Shown: piece after piece, positions 14,028-26,800 of the stretch
Position numbering within the stretch: the stretch's first letter is position 1
Layout of the letters: the number at the start of each line of letters is the position of its first letter
Assembly (NCBI RefSeq): GCF_003672135.1
Contig: NC_039510.1
Span: 1,736,001 to 1,800,000, forward strand
From: Ooceraea biroi
Lineage: Eukaryota > Arthropoda > Insecta > Hymenoptera > Formicidae
Direction: 5' to 3'
DNA length: 64,000 bases
The notes under the pieces: generated by a model
What the model saw: the letters and a program-made list of their open reading frames with translations, nothing else
What the model was told of the DNA's origin: nothing
Databases searched by the model: none
Program-made: the position numbers and the translations under genes

Positions 14028-14142
14028 AGAGAGAGAAAGAGAGAGACAGAATTCTCTTTTTCTCCATTTCTCTCTATTTTCCTGCCTTCCTCTGTTTCTG
14101 TCCTCTCCCTTTCTCTTTCTTTGTCTCTTCTTCTTTCTCTCA
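14028..14142. repeat. Purine block followed by a long pyrimidine block
   Basis: 14028-14050 is almost pure GA and 14052-14142 is almost pure CT/TTC. The two blocks can pair imperfectly as an inverted repeat and could also form triplex-type structures. The low-complexity content creates a spurious long frame on the minus strand. Confidence 0.75.
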
Positions 14143-15478
14143 CACATGATTCTCATAAATATATCACCCATGCACGTAATCCAACACGGAACTGGGTGGG
14201 AACTCGCGTACGCGCGATAATGGTGATCATCCACGCTTATCAGGCATTCGCGTGGCGCGGTGGATCCGGCCAAAACCACCGGCGATAAACCGTCACTTGA
14301 CAGCCGTCGTACCCCCCTCGTCTTGAATACACTCACGTGCGCAGTCCCGGAAGTGGTAGCGGTGGCGGCAGTGCGATCATCAATTTTAAAGTTACGCGGC
14401 CGAAGTTTATTCCGCGAGCAGCGTGCAAAGGGTGCCCGGGACATTGTGAAGTTGTTCAAGTTGTTCGGGGAAAGACCCCGGTCCCTCCCACGGTTTCCCT
14501 GCGAGCGAAACTCGGCGTTCGCGCTCGTCGACCTCCCGACCTAAAGGGGTACCGCATACCCGCGTGTACACGCGCTCCGGAACGCCCCGCGGCAGAGGGT
14601 TGTTTCGCGAGTAGAACGCGCGTGTAGAACCGTCTAACTTGCGTCGACGTAAGACGCGACGGTAGCGATACGATAAATCCCAAGACGGCAACGTGCACCG
14701 CCGTTCGTCGAGCCGAAGAAAATTCCCCCTCGCGATGAACATAGCTGAGATGTTTCGCGTTCATTGATATCCGCGCGCGGCGAAAGCACGGTGGTTCGGG
14801 TTGCCTCTAACGATGGAACGTTTGCAAGCTCAATAAGCCGCTAGATGAGCGGGAGCATCGAATGCACGCTTTTCCGGGACTAACACGTGCGCTCATCGAT
14901 CGCGCAGCAACATCAAACACATCGACCTCTTAATCACGTCTGGTAAACCGCGTGCATTGATAATCTGACTGCTTCCCTGCGGAAGCTCGCCGAACATTTC
15001 AGCTGATAGCACATCAGTTTATTCCGATCGTTTTATTGCATTAATATTAATGTCCCCGATGCGCCGCATTGTACTTTTATTAAATTTCGAAGTCTGTATA
15101 CGCTCTTGTCCGTCGGTGAAACAATCGTTCCACACACTCGTACATCCAACCGTATCAATTTATTTCGATCAATACAAAGAATACTCAATAATACACGAAA
15201 TATATGGCACACATCAGAATTTAATATTTGTTTCATTGATAAAGCTCGCATGCTGCCACCAAGTTTCGCTTAAAGATGACTTGTAGACATTCTTGCTCGA
15301 GTCCTGATGAATTTTCTCCCTTATGTCAGTTATAAGATTATTATTATTACTATGTGGTATAAGGTGCCGCAAGTTATATCCGCAGAATTACACGACTTCC
15401 GCGGAGTTAGTAGCTTAAATAATAGCGCGCCGTAACTATAACATCACCTTCTAATATTAACGAGATTATGTCTAGAAT

Positions 15479-15514
15479 TGTGTGTACGCGTGCGCGTGCG
15501 TGTATGTATGTACA
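15479..15514. repeat. 36-bp perfectly alternating purine-pyrimidine tract
   Basis: TG/CG/TA steps alternate without a break for 36 bases, including ACGCGTGCGCGTGCG, a strong left-handed-DNA candidate. It is followed within six bases by CTG|GTAAGT, a consensus donor motif, but no matching coding exon was found. Confidence 0.75.
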
Positions 15515-16027
15515 GCTGGTAAGTGCAATAATGAATGCGGTGTAGATCCAGTAATTGAAGCTAACTGCTCAAAGTCGCGCGCGATCATTAATTATATCAG
15601 TGAAGAGACCGATAATAATTTTGACCCAATTAATCGCTCGAATTGGTTGATTTGTGATACGCGCTCTCTGCATCAGCGAAAAAGACGTGTGCGCGCATTT
15701 AACGTAACACGTAAAAATAAATGAGCCGTTTGTACTCGTAATTATAAGCCGCGATCTCAATTCTATTGTCAGCGGATGAACATCAATATCAATTATTTCT
15801 TCTTGAAATAACATGCACCTGCATGTCGATACGTACAATGTATTGTATTTCAGCGAACATTTGCAGTTATTAAATATTTATACAACTATACGAGAGCATT
15901 TTACAATAATCTATACATAAAACTATTAATACGATCGGTATTAAATAGGTTACGAAATAATTGATTTAACAAAGTAATTTATTATGGAACTCGTGTTTCA
16001 CGTGCACATACATATACACATATCCAC

Positions 16028-16060
16028 AGAAAATGAGAAAGAGAGAAAGAGAGAGACAGA
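16028..16060. repeat. (GA)n purine tract
   Basis: Imperfect GAGA/GAAA simple repeat in an AT-rich region. Confidence 0.7.
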
Positions 16061-17053
16061 TGTTGAAGAGATAGAGATGTTGAAAACTCCGTAAAAAAGT
16101 TGTAAAAATTTTATGACGTTACGTGAGATCATCCAATTTGGTTTTACTTCTACGCAAATATACTGGTGCAAACTTTGTTATTTTTGTTGAACTTTGCAGG
16201 AAATGCATTTAATAATATGCATCTAATGGAAAGTAAAAATTGATGCTAGCGTACGATCTCCAAAGCATTGAATAGAATCCATTTGTAAATACAGTATCAT
16301 CGATTATGCGGAGCCTCTTGTTCCTTCAATTTTTATCTGCAGTGAAACTCATAAAAAGCGCCCTCGGAAGATTGTCACACGGTGATACGGGAAAATGTTT
16401 CTTGTGTCGAAAGACAGTCGGGCCGTTACTTTTATTGTGGTTCATATCCCTTGCTTCAACGTGACTGCATGACTTTGCCGCCTGTGCTTTCCGCTCTTGT
16501 GCTTGCAGCGCAAAGTGCACGTTCGCGATAATGCGCCGCGCGAACACGCAGAACTTTCGAAGATATCTATAACGCACGTGTCGTCCCCTTTTTTACGTAA
16601 TACAAAGGTATTCCACTTCGGTTCTAATTAAACTTCTCTCTACGACTCCTGAGATCTTTGCTCGCGCTCTTGAACGATCTTGCCTGCGCTACGTACGCTA
16701 TCTTTGTTACCCACTCCGCTCCGAGCTAGTTTGAAGCACGCGACAAGAAAACAATATACCCATTCGTGTCTTTCATTCACTCTCGAGGAGCTTTTCCGGA
16801 ATCGTGCTAATCTTTAACAAGGGAGCTCTACGTCCCGTAATGCATTGTGCAAGATCTTACTTGCCCCACGGAGCAGGGGAGTTTCAAACTCGGCACAACT
16901 TCAGTTAGCTTTGGACTTCTTGGCCCTCGCTGAATGCTACGCGAACGAAATTTATTTATATCCGTACACGCCACTTTGCACACACTAGCGAGAGTTCTGC
17001 ATCGCGGCCCTGGCAACAAGGATCAGCGAATACTCTTCTCTCTCGGATTCTGG

Positions 17054-17071
17054 TTATCGCGATCGCGATAA
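17054..17071. repeat. 18-bp perfect palindrome
   Basis: TTATCGCGATCGCGATAA is self-complementary and made of overlapping TCGCGA steps. No function can be assigned. Confidence 0.65.
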
Positions 17072-18142
17072 TTCGCCGGTGATTACGACCGACCGGCAGA
17101 AATGGCTGGAAAGTTGACCGACGAAACGCTAATAAAGCGTTTAACAAGACAACAGAGTCGACGAAAGAGCGAAATAACGAAGCCTCCGAAAAACCGTCGC
17201 TGCCCTCCTTATATTCATGCTGGAAGTTGTAAAAAAAGAACCGCGTAAAAAAAAGCGTAGGCAAAAATATCGCTGGCTTGGGGTGCGCTTTACAGCGCGG
17301 TGGATTGTGTGTGCATAAAGTGGGATACAAGGGTCTCCGCGGAGTAATGTATGACGGCGTGGTTTTTATGCGTTTGCGAATGAATCAGTAAAGGCATTTT
17401 TATATAGTAACGCCAAGTGATAATAAATTATGTACGTGAGCCCCCGACATACGCAGGCCTCGGGAGAGATACGTTCGTGATAAATTCAACGTATAATCGT
17501 CGGACGCTATCGGTCACAAACGCGAAAGCCGCGTACACATGGTGTACACGGAATACGTGGATATGGTATTCCTTGCCGTGCGCTCGTTGAGATTGTTGCG
17601 TCCGGCAATATGGGCGTGTGCGTGACTCCTTTAATGAGATCACGTGTTTTATTTAATTCCGTAATTGCATACGTTCCGCGTCTATGTACGTAATTCATAG
17701 CGGTGAGTGTCGCGCGCTTTAACGCGCTTACCGTAATAAACGTGTCATTTAGTGTGTTTTAACTTTGCTCCCCTGTACTTTTAATGACGTTGCCTGAATT
17801 AATTATTATTCCACGTGCGATCGGGTGCTCGTTGCACCGGGTAATGACCAGCGGGTCGGTTTTCCGGATGCACGCAGCGAGAGCGTAAGCCACGTCACGT
17901 AGTTTTGAAGTGCAAACCTCTGTCACGGGCGATGAGCACGCGTCCGCTAACCCAGTTGCAAGTTAAGACACGGGGCTAGATTAGCTGCACCGAAATATAC
18001 TCCCGTTTCTCCTCTGCGCCGAGCTATTTTAAATTGCATGAATTATCGCGCGAGACTGCTTAATTCGATATGAATGATGTAAATATATTTTTCGGCCCAA
18101 TCAGACTGTATATCGATGCTAGATGTGACGAAGCGTTAGAAA

Positions 18143-18195
18143 TAATATATACATATATGCATACATACACACATATATAGGTATATATGTATAGT
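18143..18195. repeat. AT/AC-rich simple repeat
   Basis: Mixed TA, CATA and ACAC units, largely alternating purine and pyrimidine, about 170 bases before the microexon acceptor. Confidence 0.7.
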
Positions 18196-18364
18196 ACATT
18201 TCGCTTATTTCACATTACATATATTATCAAATCGAAAAGTCAACTCGATTAATAAATTTAATTATGCTATTGTTTCCAATCCAATGAAATGGCATAATTA
18301 CATTTATTATTACTTCGTATATTAATCAGTAATTAATTAGCAAAATTATTTGCGTTTGTTGCAG

Positions 18365-18400
18365 GACGATTCCTGATCTATCCAACGGAAACCACAATAG
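18365..18400 (+). CDS. Candidate 36-nt microexon of the unidentified plus-strand gene
   Basis: The segment follows an acceptor tail ending TTTGTTGCAG and is followed by the strong donor AG|GTAAGA. It is 36 nt long and starts and ends in phase 2, so it can be included or skipped without changing the frame, as is common for regulated microexons. In the frame set by the next exon it encodes TIPDLSNGNHN, with the last two bases AG joining C of exon 2 to make Ser. Another frame is also open (RFLIYPTETTI), and the choice rests on phase agreement with the downstream exon. The joined N-S-S would be a glycosylation sequon if the segment were extracellular. The surrounding DNA is AT-rich and non-coding. 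A chance acceptor-donor pair this close is possible, hence the moderate confidence. Confidence 0.5.
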
Positions 18401-19374
18401 GTAAGACATGAAAACGATTTTAATTTTAAATTCAAAATTTAAAATTCAGATCCCACCCGTACGCACTCACACAGAAATGAGTTTATGATATTTGTTCAAA
18501 TACATTGAAACACTCCGCTCGCGTAGATTCATCTATTTTCAGAATTACACGATGCATTTACGACAGCGCTCTTCTATCTCGATATTTACGCGATGACTGT
18601 CAAAAGATGAAACGCAAACAGAATTCCCGTCCCATTCCAATCGCATCGCGGAACTCGTCTATTCGAGTTCACGACTGTTCGCGCAATCTGGCAGCTCGGT
18701 CGAATTGCGCGAACCCGCTGCTGCTGCTGCAACCCGACAAAAGATTCATGACGTGTCGCGAGATCTCCGCCTCGCGCAAAAATTTCACTGCGCGAAACCG
18801 CGGCGCGGAAAACAACAAAGTGGATTACGCGTCGTGTATACTTTTGCCGTTAAAACAAGAGTTTATTTCGCAGACGGTCTAATGTCGTAAGTTTACCGAG
18901 GACCTCTCCTCCGCGCGGAGGAGAAGCAGGAAGAGGAGGAGGCAGGGTGTCTTCGACTCTCCGTTAGGTATAGGTGTCAACGTTATGGCCAGTCCTCTTC
19001 GTCGGAGCTTCCTCCACTCGTCTTCCTCTCGGCACCTCCTCGTCTTTCCGCACCCTTCCCTCGACTCTTCGTGAGACGGAGAAAGGTTCGCAACCCACGA
19101 TGTCCGTGTATTTCTCTCTTCTCGCGCGGCTCTTCCTACTCCTCTATCTCGTAGCCAGCACGCGATGCCCGAAGCTATGTTGCAGCTTACAGTCTCACTG
19201 TTTATCTTCAGCCGTGAGCTTTTGTGTTTGCACAAGCTTCCGCCCGGCACTACCAACCGCCGCGGTATCCACATCGACCTGGTCCTTCGCGGCCTTGTCT
19301 CTCCGTGCAAGGCGAGCCAACCGTGGTCCTCTATTTATTTAGTTTTTTCTCGGAAAGGGGCGGTTTGCGGATCC

Positions 19375-19431
19375 CGAGAGAGAAAGAGATAAAGAAAGAG
19401 AGAGAGAGAGAGAGGGGAAGGAGAGGAGAAA
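19375..19431. repeat. (GA)n purine tract
   Basis: Nearly pure purine with an (AG) core. It is followed by ATGCTTAATTGCC|GTAAGT, which resembles a short first coding exon with a donor. That resemblance is only suggestive. Confidence 0.75.
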
Positions 19432-20418
19432 TGCTTAATTGCCGTAAGTGTCCGCGCCGTTGCACAGCCCTTGGGAGCGTTCCTTGATGGAGTCTCGTCG
19501 ACGGATACCCGTCGCCAATGGAGATTCTCGGGCGACCCGACGACCACCGTGTATCTACCGTGAATCCCTAATCGCTGTTCTATTTTATTTACTATGCCCC
19601 TCAAAAACGTGATCATTACTCGCTCGAAGGAACTCGATACGTCTCGCGATGCTTCTACGTGCAGGTATTTTTGCGACATGGGAATTTCCACCGGGAGATG
19701 AATTTCTTAAATATCTCTGTAGGTACACGCACGTCTCGTTCTTGTATGTCTGCGTGTTAATTGAACCGCGAATATTCGCGACGAATGTACTGTCAAGTAA
19801 CAGCAACAGTTGCGGCTGCATCTAATTACGCGAATACATTTCCGATAAGTTCTCGCGCAAAATTCACCGTGGGGTGTCGGCGAAAGCAGCGGGCATCGGC
19901 CGTCGAGAAAGAAACGTCTAAATTACCTCGGCGGTAGCATGGAATTCAAAACTGTTGGACGCGCGTGCGGGTTAAAAAGTTGGCCGCGCGATGTTTCCAC
20001 GGGGGTAGTTTTTGCAATTAGCGATATCGGCTACGTCATCCGACACGTTCGGTCGGTCGAGCGACGCGATGTGCCGGCTGTGGCACCGGCTGAGCGCGCG
20101 CGCTTTGCAAGCGTCCCCGGTACACGCCTGGCACATCGCCAAATTTCCAGTGGATTCAACCCCCGTTCTCTTCCCCTTTCCTGCGCACTCTCTCTGTGCA
20201 CCCTCTCCCGCCGGCCTTTCCCTCCGTGTCCCCCTGCACCTGACCAGCCGTCGACTCCCCGCGTTGTATATATATCGACGCCCGGGGCCATGCGCTCGCG
20301 TTATCAAACGATTTATATCGGTGTTTTGCAAAATTTGTGGAGCCGAGGCTTGCGACTGGCACGGGCTGCGGCTCCCGCGCGGGGAATGCATTAAACGTTA
20401 ACGGCGAAAACGGATAAC

Positions 20419-20465
20419 GAGAGAGGAAGGGAAGGAGAGAAAGAAAGAGAGAAAGAGAGAGAGAG
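20419..20465. repeat. (GA)n purine tract
   Basis: Imperfect GAGA/GAAG/AAAG simple repeat of about 47 bases. Confidence 0.75.
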
Positions 20466-20770
20466 GCGCGCTCGGCGCCGGCAAAGGGCACCCCGTGCAT
20501 CGCCACGAGCCAAAAGATACCGCCGCGGCGTGTTATCGAGTTTAATCTAGGCTCGTTAATAACCTTTCGCTTTTGTGCGCGTACACCGAGATCCGCAGGG
20601 GAGAGGGATGAATGTACACGCGCTTCCACGCGCTCGCTCGCTCGTTCGTTCAGTCGTGGTTCACGATTTATGCCTGTCCTCGATAGCGCTCGCCGTAAAC
20701 GCGAAAGTCCGGAAACCACGCCTCGCGTTTACCGCTAAAACGCGCCCGTCGCGATCCCGATGCCTGGCTG

Positions 20771-20809
20771 TCTCGTTCTCTTTCTCTCTCTCTTTCTCTG
20801 TTTCTCTCT
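20771..20809. repeat. (TC)n pyrimidine tract
   Basis: Imperfect TCTC/TTTC simple repeat. It lies about 300 bases after the GA tract at 20419, so the two are inverted relative to each other. Confidence 0.75.
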
Positions 20810-23800
20810 GGGCTATCAGTCTTCTTTGGGGGTGGACGCGCGTGGCTCGCTCGCGATGAACGTACGGACATCGCACCCTCTATTCCGGTGCGCGGAGGCT
20901 TTCGCTTTTATAATGTCCGCGGAGATATCCGCGCTGCAGTCCGCGCGACTTCTCTCGGGAGAAAAGCGGCCAATCGACATAAAATTCCGTGCACGGAAAA
21001 TTTCCTCCCGGCGAGGGTAACCGGAGATTCGGCGGGAAATGGTATACGTACGCGTTTCGCGTTAAGACAAGTTCCTGAGGGGGCCGCCGGGGATACGAGA
21101 CGGCTGCAGCGGTGGCGGCGGTGCCGACTTAGCCCCGAAGTGATTGCGCAAAGGGCGCAGCTGCAGGCACGTTCAAGGATGCTTCGGGGAATCCTCGGAC
21201 CCGGGATCCACCGTCGCCGGGATAACGTCGGAGAACAAAGAGCGGAGTAAGCTAAAATAATTGCCAATTACAAAACCGAGCTGGATATTAACATTATCTC
21301 GGCCGGGTACCGTGTGGCGTACCCCGTTCGGCGTTACCTGCCGGCGCCGACGAGACGACGGGCTCTCCTTTGTGGGAAATGTTTTTCCGCGGTTTGCGCT
21401 CGGGAGATCTCGAGCGGCCGCCGCGCGTTTTCTTCTGATAACCGATTGTGTCGCCGCCGTCGAGATAAAGGAGATCGTCCCCGCCTTCGGCGGGAAGAAA
21501 CGTTTGCGAACGTTTGCAGCGAACAATTATTGCTACAACTCGGAGCACTCGGCTCTTGAATATCGCCATAACGTGATTTTATCCGCGCGCGGAGATAACG
21601 CGCGCGCGAGGAACTCGGCGTGAGGCTTGCGAAGGCGAGCGCGATCGCGCGGTTACAAAACGCCGGGATGTCTGGAGGATGCCTGTGACTTCGCGAATAC
21701 TTCCCGGGAAAGCCCTGCGGGAGATGTTGTACTGCTTAATTCAATTACACACAAACCATTAAGCCGAGGGGGATAAGGCAGACTTACGATGACGTAGCAC
21801 AATCGCATCGCGCGAAGCTGCACGCAGAAGTAACGGTGATGGTCTCCCCTCCTTTCTGTGGTCGTTGAAACAATTTTGCGAGTACGATTGTACCATTATA
21901 TCGGCTGACGACATTTGCAATGAAAATCAATCCGGCGAGAGAAATCAGGACGGTCCTCGCAATTTCGCGCCGATCACACAGCTGACGCAGCAAGCTAGAT
22001 CTGGAGCAATATCGGTATCGTCAACGCGTTCACTGCGTTCGTTTCACCATGCGACAATCTATCAGCAGGTTTTCAACCGGGATTTGTTTCTTCCCGCTTT
22101 TTGTGATTCTCCCGTTTATTCCATCTGCTCTCAAGCGCGTAATCCCGCACCAGGGATTCTGAATCTCCGAGCTACCGGCTCTCCGCGTCCGCGGCGGACG
22201 CCCCCGCTTATACATATACATGTCGTATTTATTAAATTTGTTTCAATTTAACTTTAATAAATGTACGAGCTCCCCCGTGTCTTAACGACACAAGTGGAAA
22301 AAGCGCGAACGACACGACGACGTGGAACGCGGCCGTGACCGCCACGTTCAGGCAATTATCGGATGAAATTCCGGACGGTAGTACAGCTGGTTCACGATTC
22401 CGTCGCAAATAAATATGAACGACGGCTCGCTAACAGAGAAATAACGAGATTCCTCGACCGCGATCCTTCGTTGCCGGCCATTATTTTCCATTAATCAGCT
22501 ATGGCAGGAAAAACCCCCGGTCCAGGGACTGAAGAGTCACTCATCTTTCTCGCTCGGATTTCCGAGAGCAACCGCGATTCCGCCCGAGATAAAAGCCGAA
22601 GAGGGGTAAACACGAAAAGACGAAGTCCCACTCGCCAAATCTCTATAGCCACCCGCGGACCCGCCCGCCCTGCAGGGTTCCTCGGAAGACGCGTTTGTAT
22701 TAATTAAAACGTAATTAATCAGAATTAAATTGACTCGGCCGAGTAGGAACGACCGGAGCGAGAGACGCTGGGCGAAATCGATCGGTTGAAATAGGAGAAG
22801 AACAGCACGACGGCGCCGGTAACTTTTCTCGACGGATTCGTCCGCTAATTCCGCGCATTTTCGCAGTCTTGGTATTCCGAATCAAGGATAATGTAAATAT
22901 TTCAGGAACAATCCAATTAAAGAGGAAACGGAAGAGGGAGAGGGAGACTTTACGAGAGAAAAGTGGAATTAATTCCCAGTATTTACCGCTTTCGGTAAGA
23001 TCAATCTTTGCTTAGATACATCCGCGTATATCTGCAGCAGATAAAAAGATTGGATGCAAAATGCTCTTTCTCTCGTCTCTTCAGTATTGTTTTTTCGCAA
23101 AAAAAAGAAGTGTGCATTCCGGACTAGACGGGGCCCATGCTTTCCATCTCCTCCGCCAAGTTGCATGTACGAGTGACGCGTTCCCCATGTCAACCAGCGA
23201 TGCGTGCACACGTTGCCAGAAAGCATCGACAAAAAAACAAAATTGAGGTAAAAGACAGATTTTGATTTGCGCATTTTTATTTGCCACTGGTTTGCGAAAC
23301 TATGCGCTGTGCGGTGTGGTTTTCCGGCTATTGAAAAACCACGGAACGCGCGCAGTTTTACGCGCAAAATTCGCAGTGCTCCGAAGCGGTGCACATGTAC
23401 GTATGCAATCGTTGAAGAATTTATAAAGTTCACTCGAACATTCGGTTCTATGACGATGACACGCTTTAAGAGTCGACCGACTTTGCACGCGGTTCTTACC
23501 GTTGGCCTCCACGCTGAAAAGTTCGGCGGCCAACTAAGCGGTGAAACTATTCAACATTTTTCCTCCCCTGTTCTGTTAATTAAATATCTGTTTCTGTAAT
23601 GGAGTTAAAAGAGTCGCGACGCTTTAAAATGTTAAATGGGAATTGGGTCGCAAGCGTACCGTTAAACTCGTTTTTTTTTCCATTACTACCCATAAACGCG
23701 CTTGGCCGGTATTTTCATTTATTTTCCAATCGTTTGTGAAACATTGCGGCCAACATTGCCGCGCCCGAAACTTGACATCATGTTCCGGTTCCTTTTTTTT

Positions 23801-26800
23801 CCCTTTTTCGCGAAAACAGCTCGGCGATCTGCTGCTATGGGTAAATGTGAGCGCGCGTTTCTCTGTGTGCGGTCATGAATGCTAAACGTATAAAAATCAA
23901 CGTTTCCCTGAAAATTCGCAAAATGTATTGGAAATAACACGTATGGAATGCGTACTGTGAAAGCTCTTCAAACTGGAAAATGATCAAAAATAATCCCACC
24001 AATGTCGGACATATCACAATAATTACATTATTTATACCATTTTTATTTCCAACCCTTTTATTTATATCTACATTATCTTTTAACATCACACGTACATTAG
24101 TAAAACTCCGGCCACGGTATTTACGGCGATCTGTCGATATACCCGACGTGCAATCTGATGTTAAAATAAGAAAAAAACATGAAAGAAAACGCGAAATACG
24201 CGATCGATAGGAAATACGGTGCGGCGGGGTGCGCGCGATCTGCGACGTAAGTGGCTGCAATCGCGGCGCTTGCACGTGCCCGAAAGCGGCATCTCGCTAC
24301 TTTTTCGCGGCGACTTACCGAGGCGGCAATAAAGGCAAACGGCGCACCACGTCGTGCCGCACTGCACGATTTATTATCGCGCGGTAAGCCCGCCGACTCT
24401 CGAATGAATTGCCCGGTCGCAACTTTTTCGTGAGGTCCTCGGAGAACAAAGCCCGACTATAGATACTGTGTGATCGGAAGGACAATAGAATTAATGGCCG
24501 GCGAGGAGCGCTTCGGGAAGGAGGGGGCAGAAGGACAAGAGAATTTTTCCGCCGTCGTATGCCGTAGGATCGTCCACCCCGACCCTTTGTCACCCCCCGT
24601 CTCTCACCGTTGCCCCTTTGCGGCGTGAAATAACGGCTTGCCGCCACGCCGACGTCGGGATATCGAGGCGGCGTCAGCGGTCGATTCGGCGGAGACTTCG
24701 CCGGGAATTCCGACGTCGGACGTGTCCAAACGTTATCGGAGGGCGGTCATCGCCGAACACCGCCGGAATATAGAGACCAGGGACCGGATGCTACCCTCCT
24801 CCGTGCACATTTCCCCGTGCTCTCTCGTCAACGGTGGAGAACCCGCTGTGAGAGGCGGACGCGCCCTTTCTCCCTTCCTCGCGAAAAATATGTACCGTGT
24901 ACGCGGTATATGTTTTCGCACGGCCGCGCGACGTAATGTAATATTAAACGGGTTTCTTCGTTTCCCCCAACTACATCCCTCAGCCCCGGCCGCATCCCGT
25001 CCGATCTCGACGCAATCGACGGACGTCGTTCCGGGTCGGTCGGGGTTGCGGAAGAGAGAATGGGGACCGGTGGAATCGCGTTATAAGACGGAACGCGATG
25101 AGCCGTTATCTCGAATTTATCGAGGGGATCGACGGATAGGAAGCGAATGAGCGAGCGCGCGTCCGCTTTAAAAGGGCCGACGTTGGTTGCCGCGCTGCTG
25201 CCGGTGAAAAGGCCGCGAATAAATCGTGCCCGCGGAAGCGGATAACGCGTGAATCTAGAACGCCGAGGAGAAAGAAATCTGGTAAAAAGCAATGTCGTGT
25301 GTTGTCTGGGTTATAGCGCGCTCGAAAATACAGCTTCGTTGAGATCAATAAAACCTCAATCCCGTCCTGGCCCGCGGCTAACGGTGTTCTCGAGAAAGCT
25401 CTCGCTTCTTTTATATCCGCTTCCCGATCGCCCGTCGCCGAGGAATGTATATTAAATGGCACTAACGTCGATTAAAGCCGAAGCTTTGTTTCACCCCCAA
25501 TCGCGCGTTATTCAACCCCGTCGCGTTTTTTCGGATAAACCCGGAAATTGATCACGTTGTTGTGCATCGCACACCTCGGTCATTAAATTAATCATGAATC
25601 GCCTAAATAAGGAATAAAGCAAAGAAAAAGAACCCTAATTTGCGGTCGTGGATATCTCGCGTGCTTAGGCGATCTGCCGGAAAGTGGAATTCGCTAAAGT
25701 TAATCGGACGAATGTTAATCAGACGCGACAGCGATGAAAGTCGCCAGGCGCGATGATCGATCGGAGGGGCGGTCGATCGAATCTACGAACGTGCCGGAGA
25801 TCTTCTGACCTACGTGCCACCGTCCGGCGAAACAACCGCAATCGGATCCTGCGGCGGCGATTACGCTGCGGCGGCCGCAAAAGCGCTTTAACCGAATGCA
25901 CGTTCGCGGCGTTACGCCGACATTGGCGCACGGCCACTCGAAACGACGGCACTCGTAGTCGCCCAAGCGAATCGCATTAATGATGGCCGGACGACGGACG
26001 AGGATGCTTTATCGTGGCCCGCCGTGCGCGCCGTATGCGGATGGACAAGAAGCCGTGAGCGGATAATTATACGGAAGTTTCCAATTACGGATAACGCCGT
26101 AGCGAGTAACCGTAGGTGTTAGCAGTCAGCCGCTATCTAATCCCGAATCGAGTGGGCTTCCTAGGACCACCAGCAGACGTCGTGTGCATTAAGAGGATAA
26201 GCCGCTCTCCGTGATCGTGGTTTAAACGCGTAACGCCCGCGTTGCCATTAAGCGACTCCTATTGCGTTACGCAACCGAGCACGATATTTCGCGAATTCGC
26301 GAGAAGACTCGCCATTTCTGTTGGTGATCGTTCGCGGATTAATCACGAGAATTTATGCTTGAATCTGGGAAAGCCCTTATTTAAAAAAAGAAAGATACGT
26401 ACAAGAATATCCTCAAACCTACATCCCTCTTCTAACATCAGTTTTTTTGTCGGATTCTGAAAAGCTGCATAGTATGGTATGGCAGATGAATTATTGAACG
26501 GCAAGCCGCGAAAAAATATCCAGAATAGTCGCTCTCTTGTCGATAGAATTGTAACGAAGTGAGGCACCGTTTTGCGAGCGCCGAAAGGATCCGGAAGTCC
26601 AATTCAATCAGGAAATCCAAACGAGCGAAATGCTGGCGCGCGCGGTATTTATGTTTTACGCAAATCGAATCGGACTTAATGCTCTCGCCATATTCGACAG
26701 TGTTAAAATAACGTCGTTAAGTGGCTGGGAACTGTGACGCGCGGGCTTGCTCAGATTGGCGTTTTGCCCGGCGGTCTTTTCTCCGATGTGCGGGACGTTT

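Larger units (their letters stand above)
10113..18364. other. Non-coding DNA upstream of the microexon
   Basis: AT-rich and GC-rich patches alternate. AT-rich parts include about 10.1-10.9, 15.0-16.3 and 18.06-18.36 kb. It holds GTC, GA and CT simple repeats, a 15-base A run, an 18-bp palindrome at 17054 and an alternating tract at 15479. The 220-codon frame on the minus strand at 13797-14459 runs through the GA/TC block and is low-complexity. No exon with paired splice sites was convincing. Confidence 0.6.
18401..26300. other. First part of the giant intron; GC- and CpG-rich domain from about 19.9 kb
   Basis: By eye, about 19.9-26.3 kb is the richest in GC and CpG of the window, with runs such as GCGCGCGCG near 21600 and dense CGG/CCG. 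In such DNA stops are rare, so frames of 80-187 codons appear on both strands (for example 20156-20719 minus and 24638-25150 plus) without domain motifs. Three GA or TC tracts lie at 19375, 20419 and 20771. The domain could contain an alternative promoter, but no TATA, initiator and exon set could be fixed. Confidence 0.5.

Noticed and set aside
13797..14459. 220-codon minus-strand open frame
   Set aside because: It runs through the GA/TC simple repeat (KKKRQRKRKGE-type and SLSLSLS-type stretches), overlaps several other open frames and has no domain motif.
20156..20719. 187-codon minus-strand open frame
   Set aside because: Spans the (GA)n tract and CpG-rich domain, where stops are rare; low-complexity peptide.
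24638..25150. 170-codon plus-strand open frame
   Set aside because: CpG-rich sequence with long frames on the opposite strand as well; Arg/Pro-rich composition typical of chance translation of GC-rich DNA.
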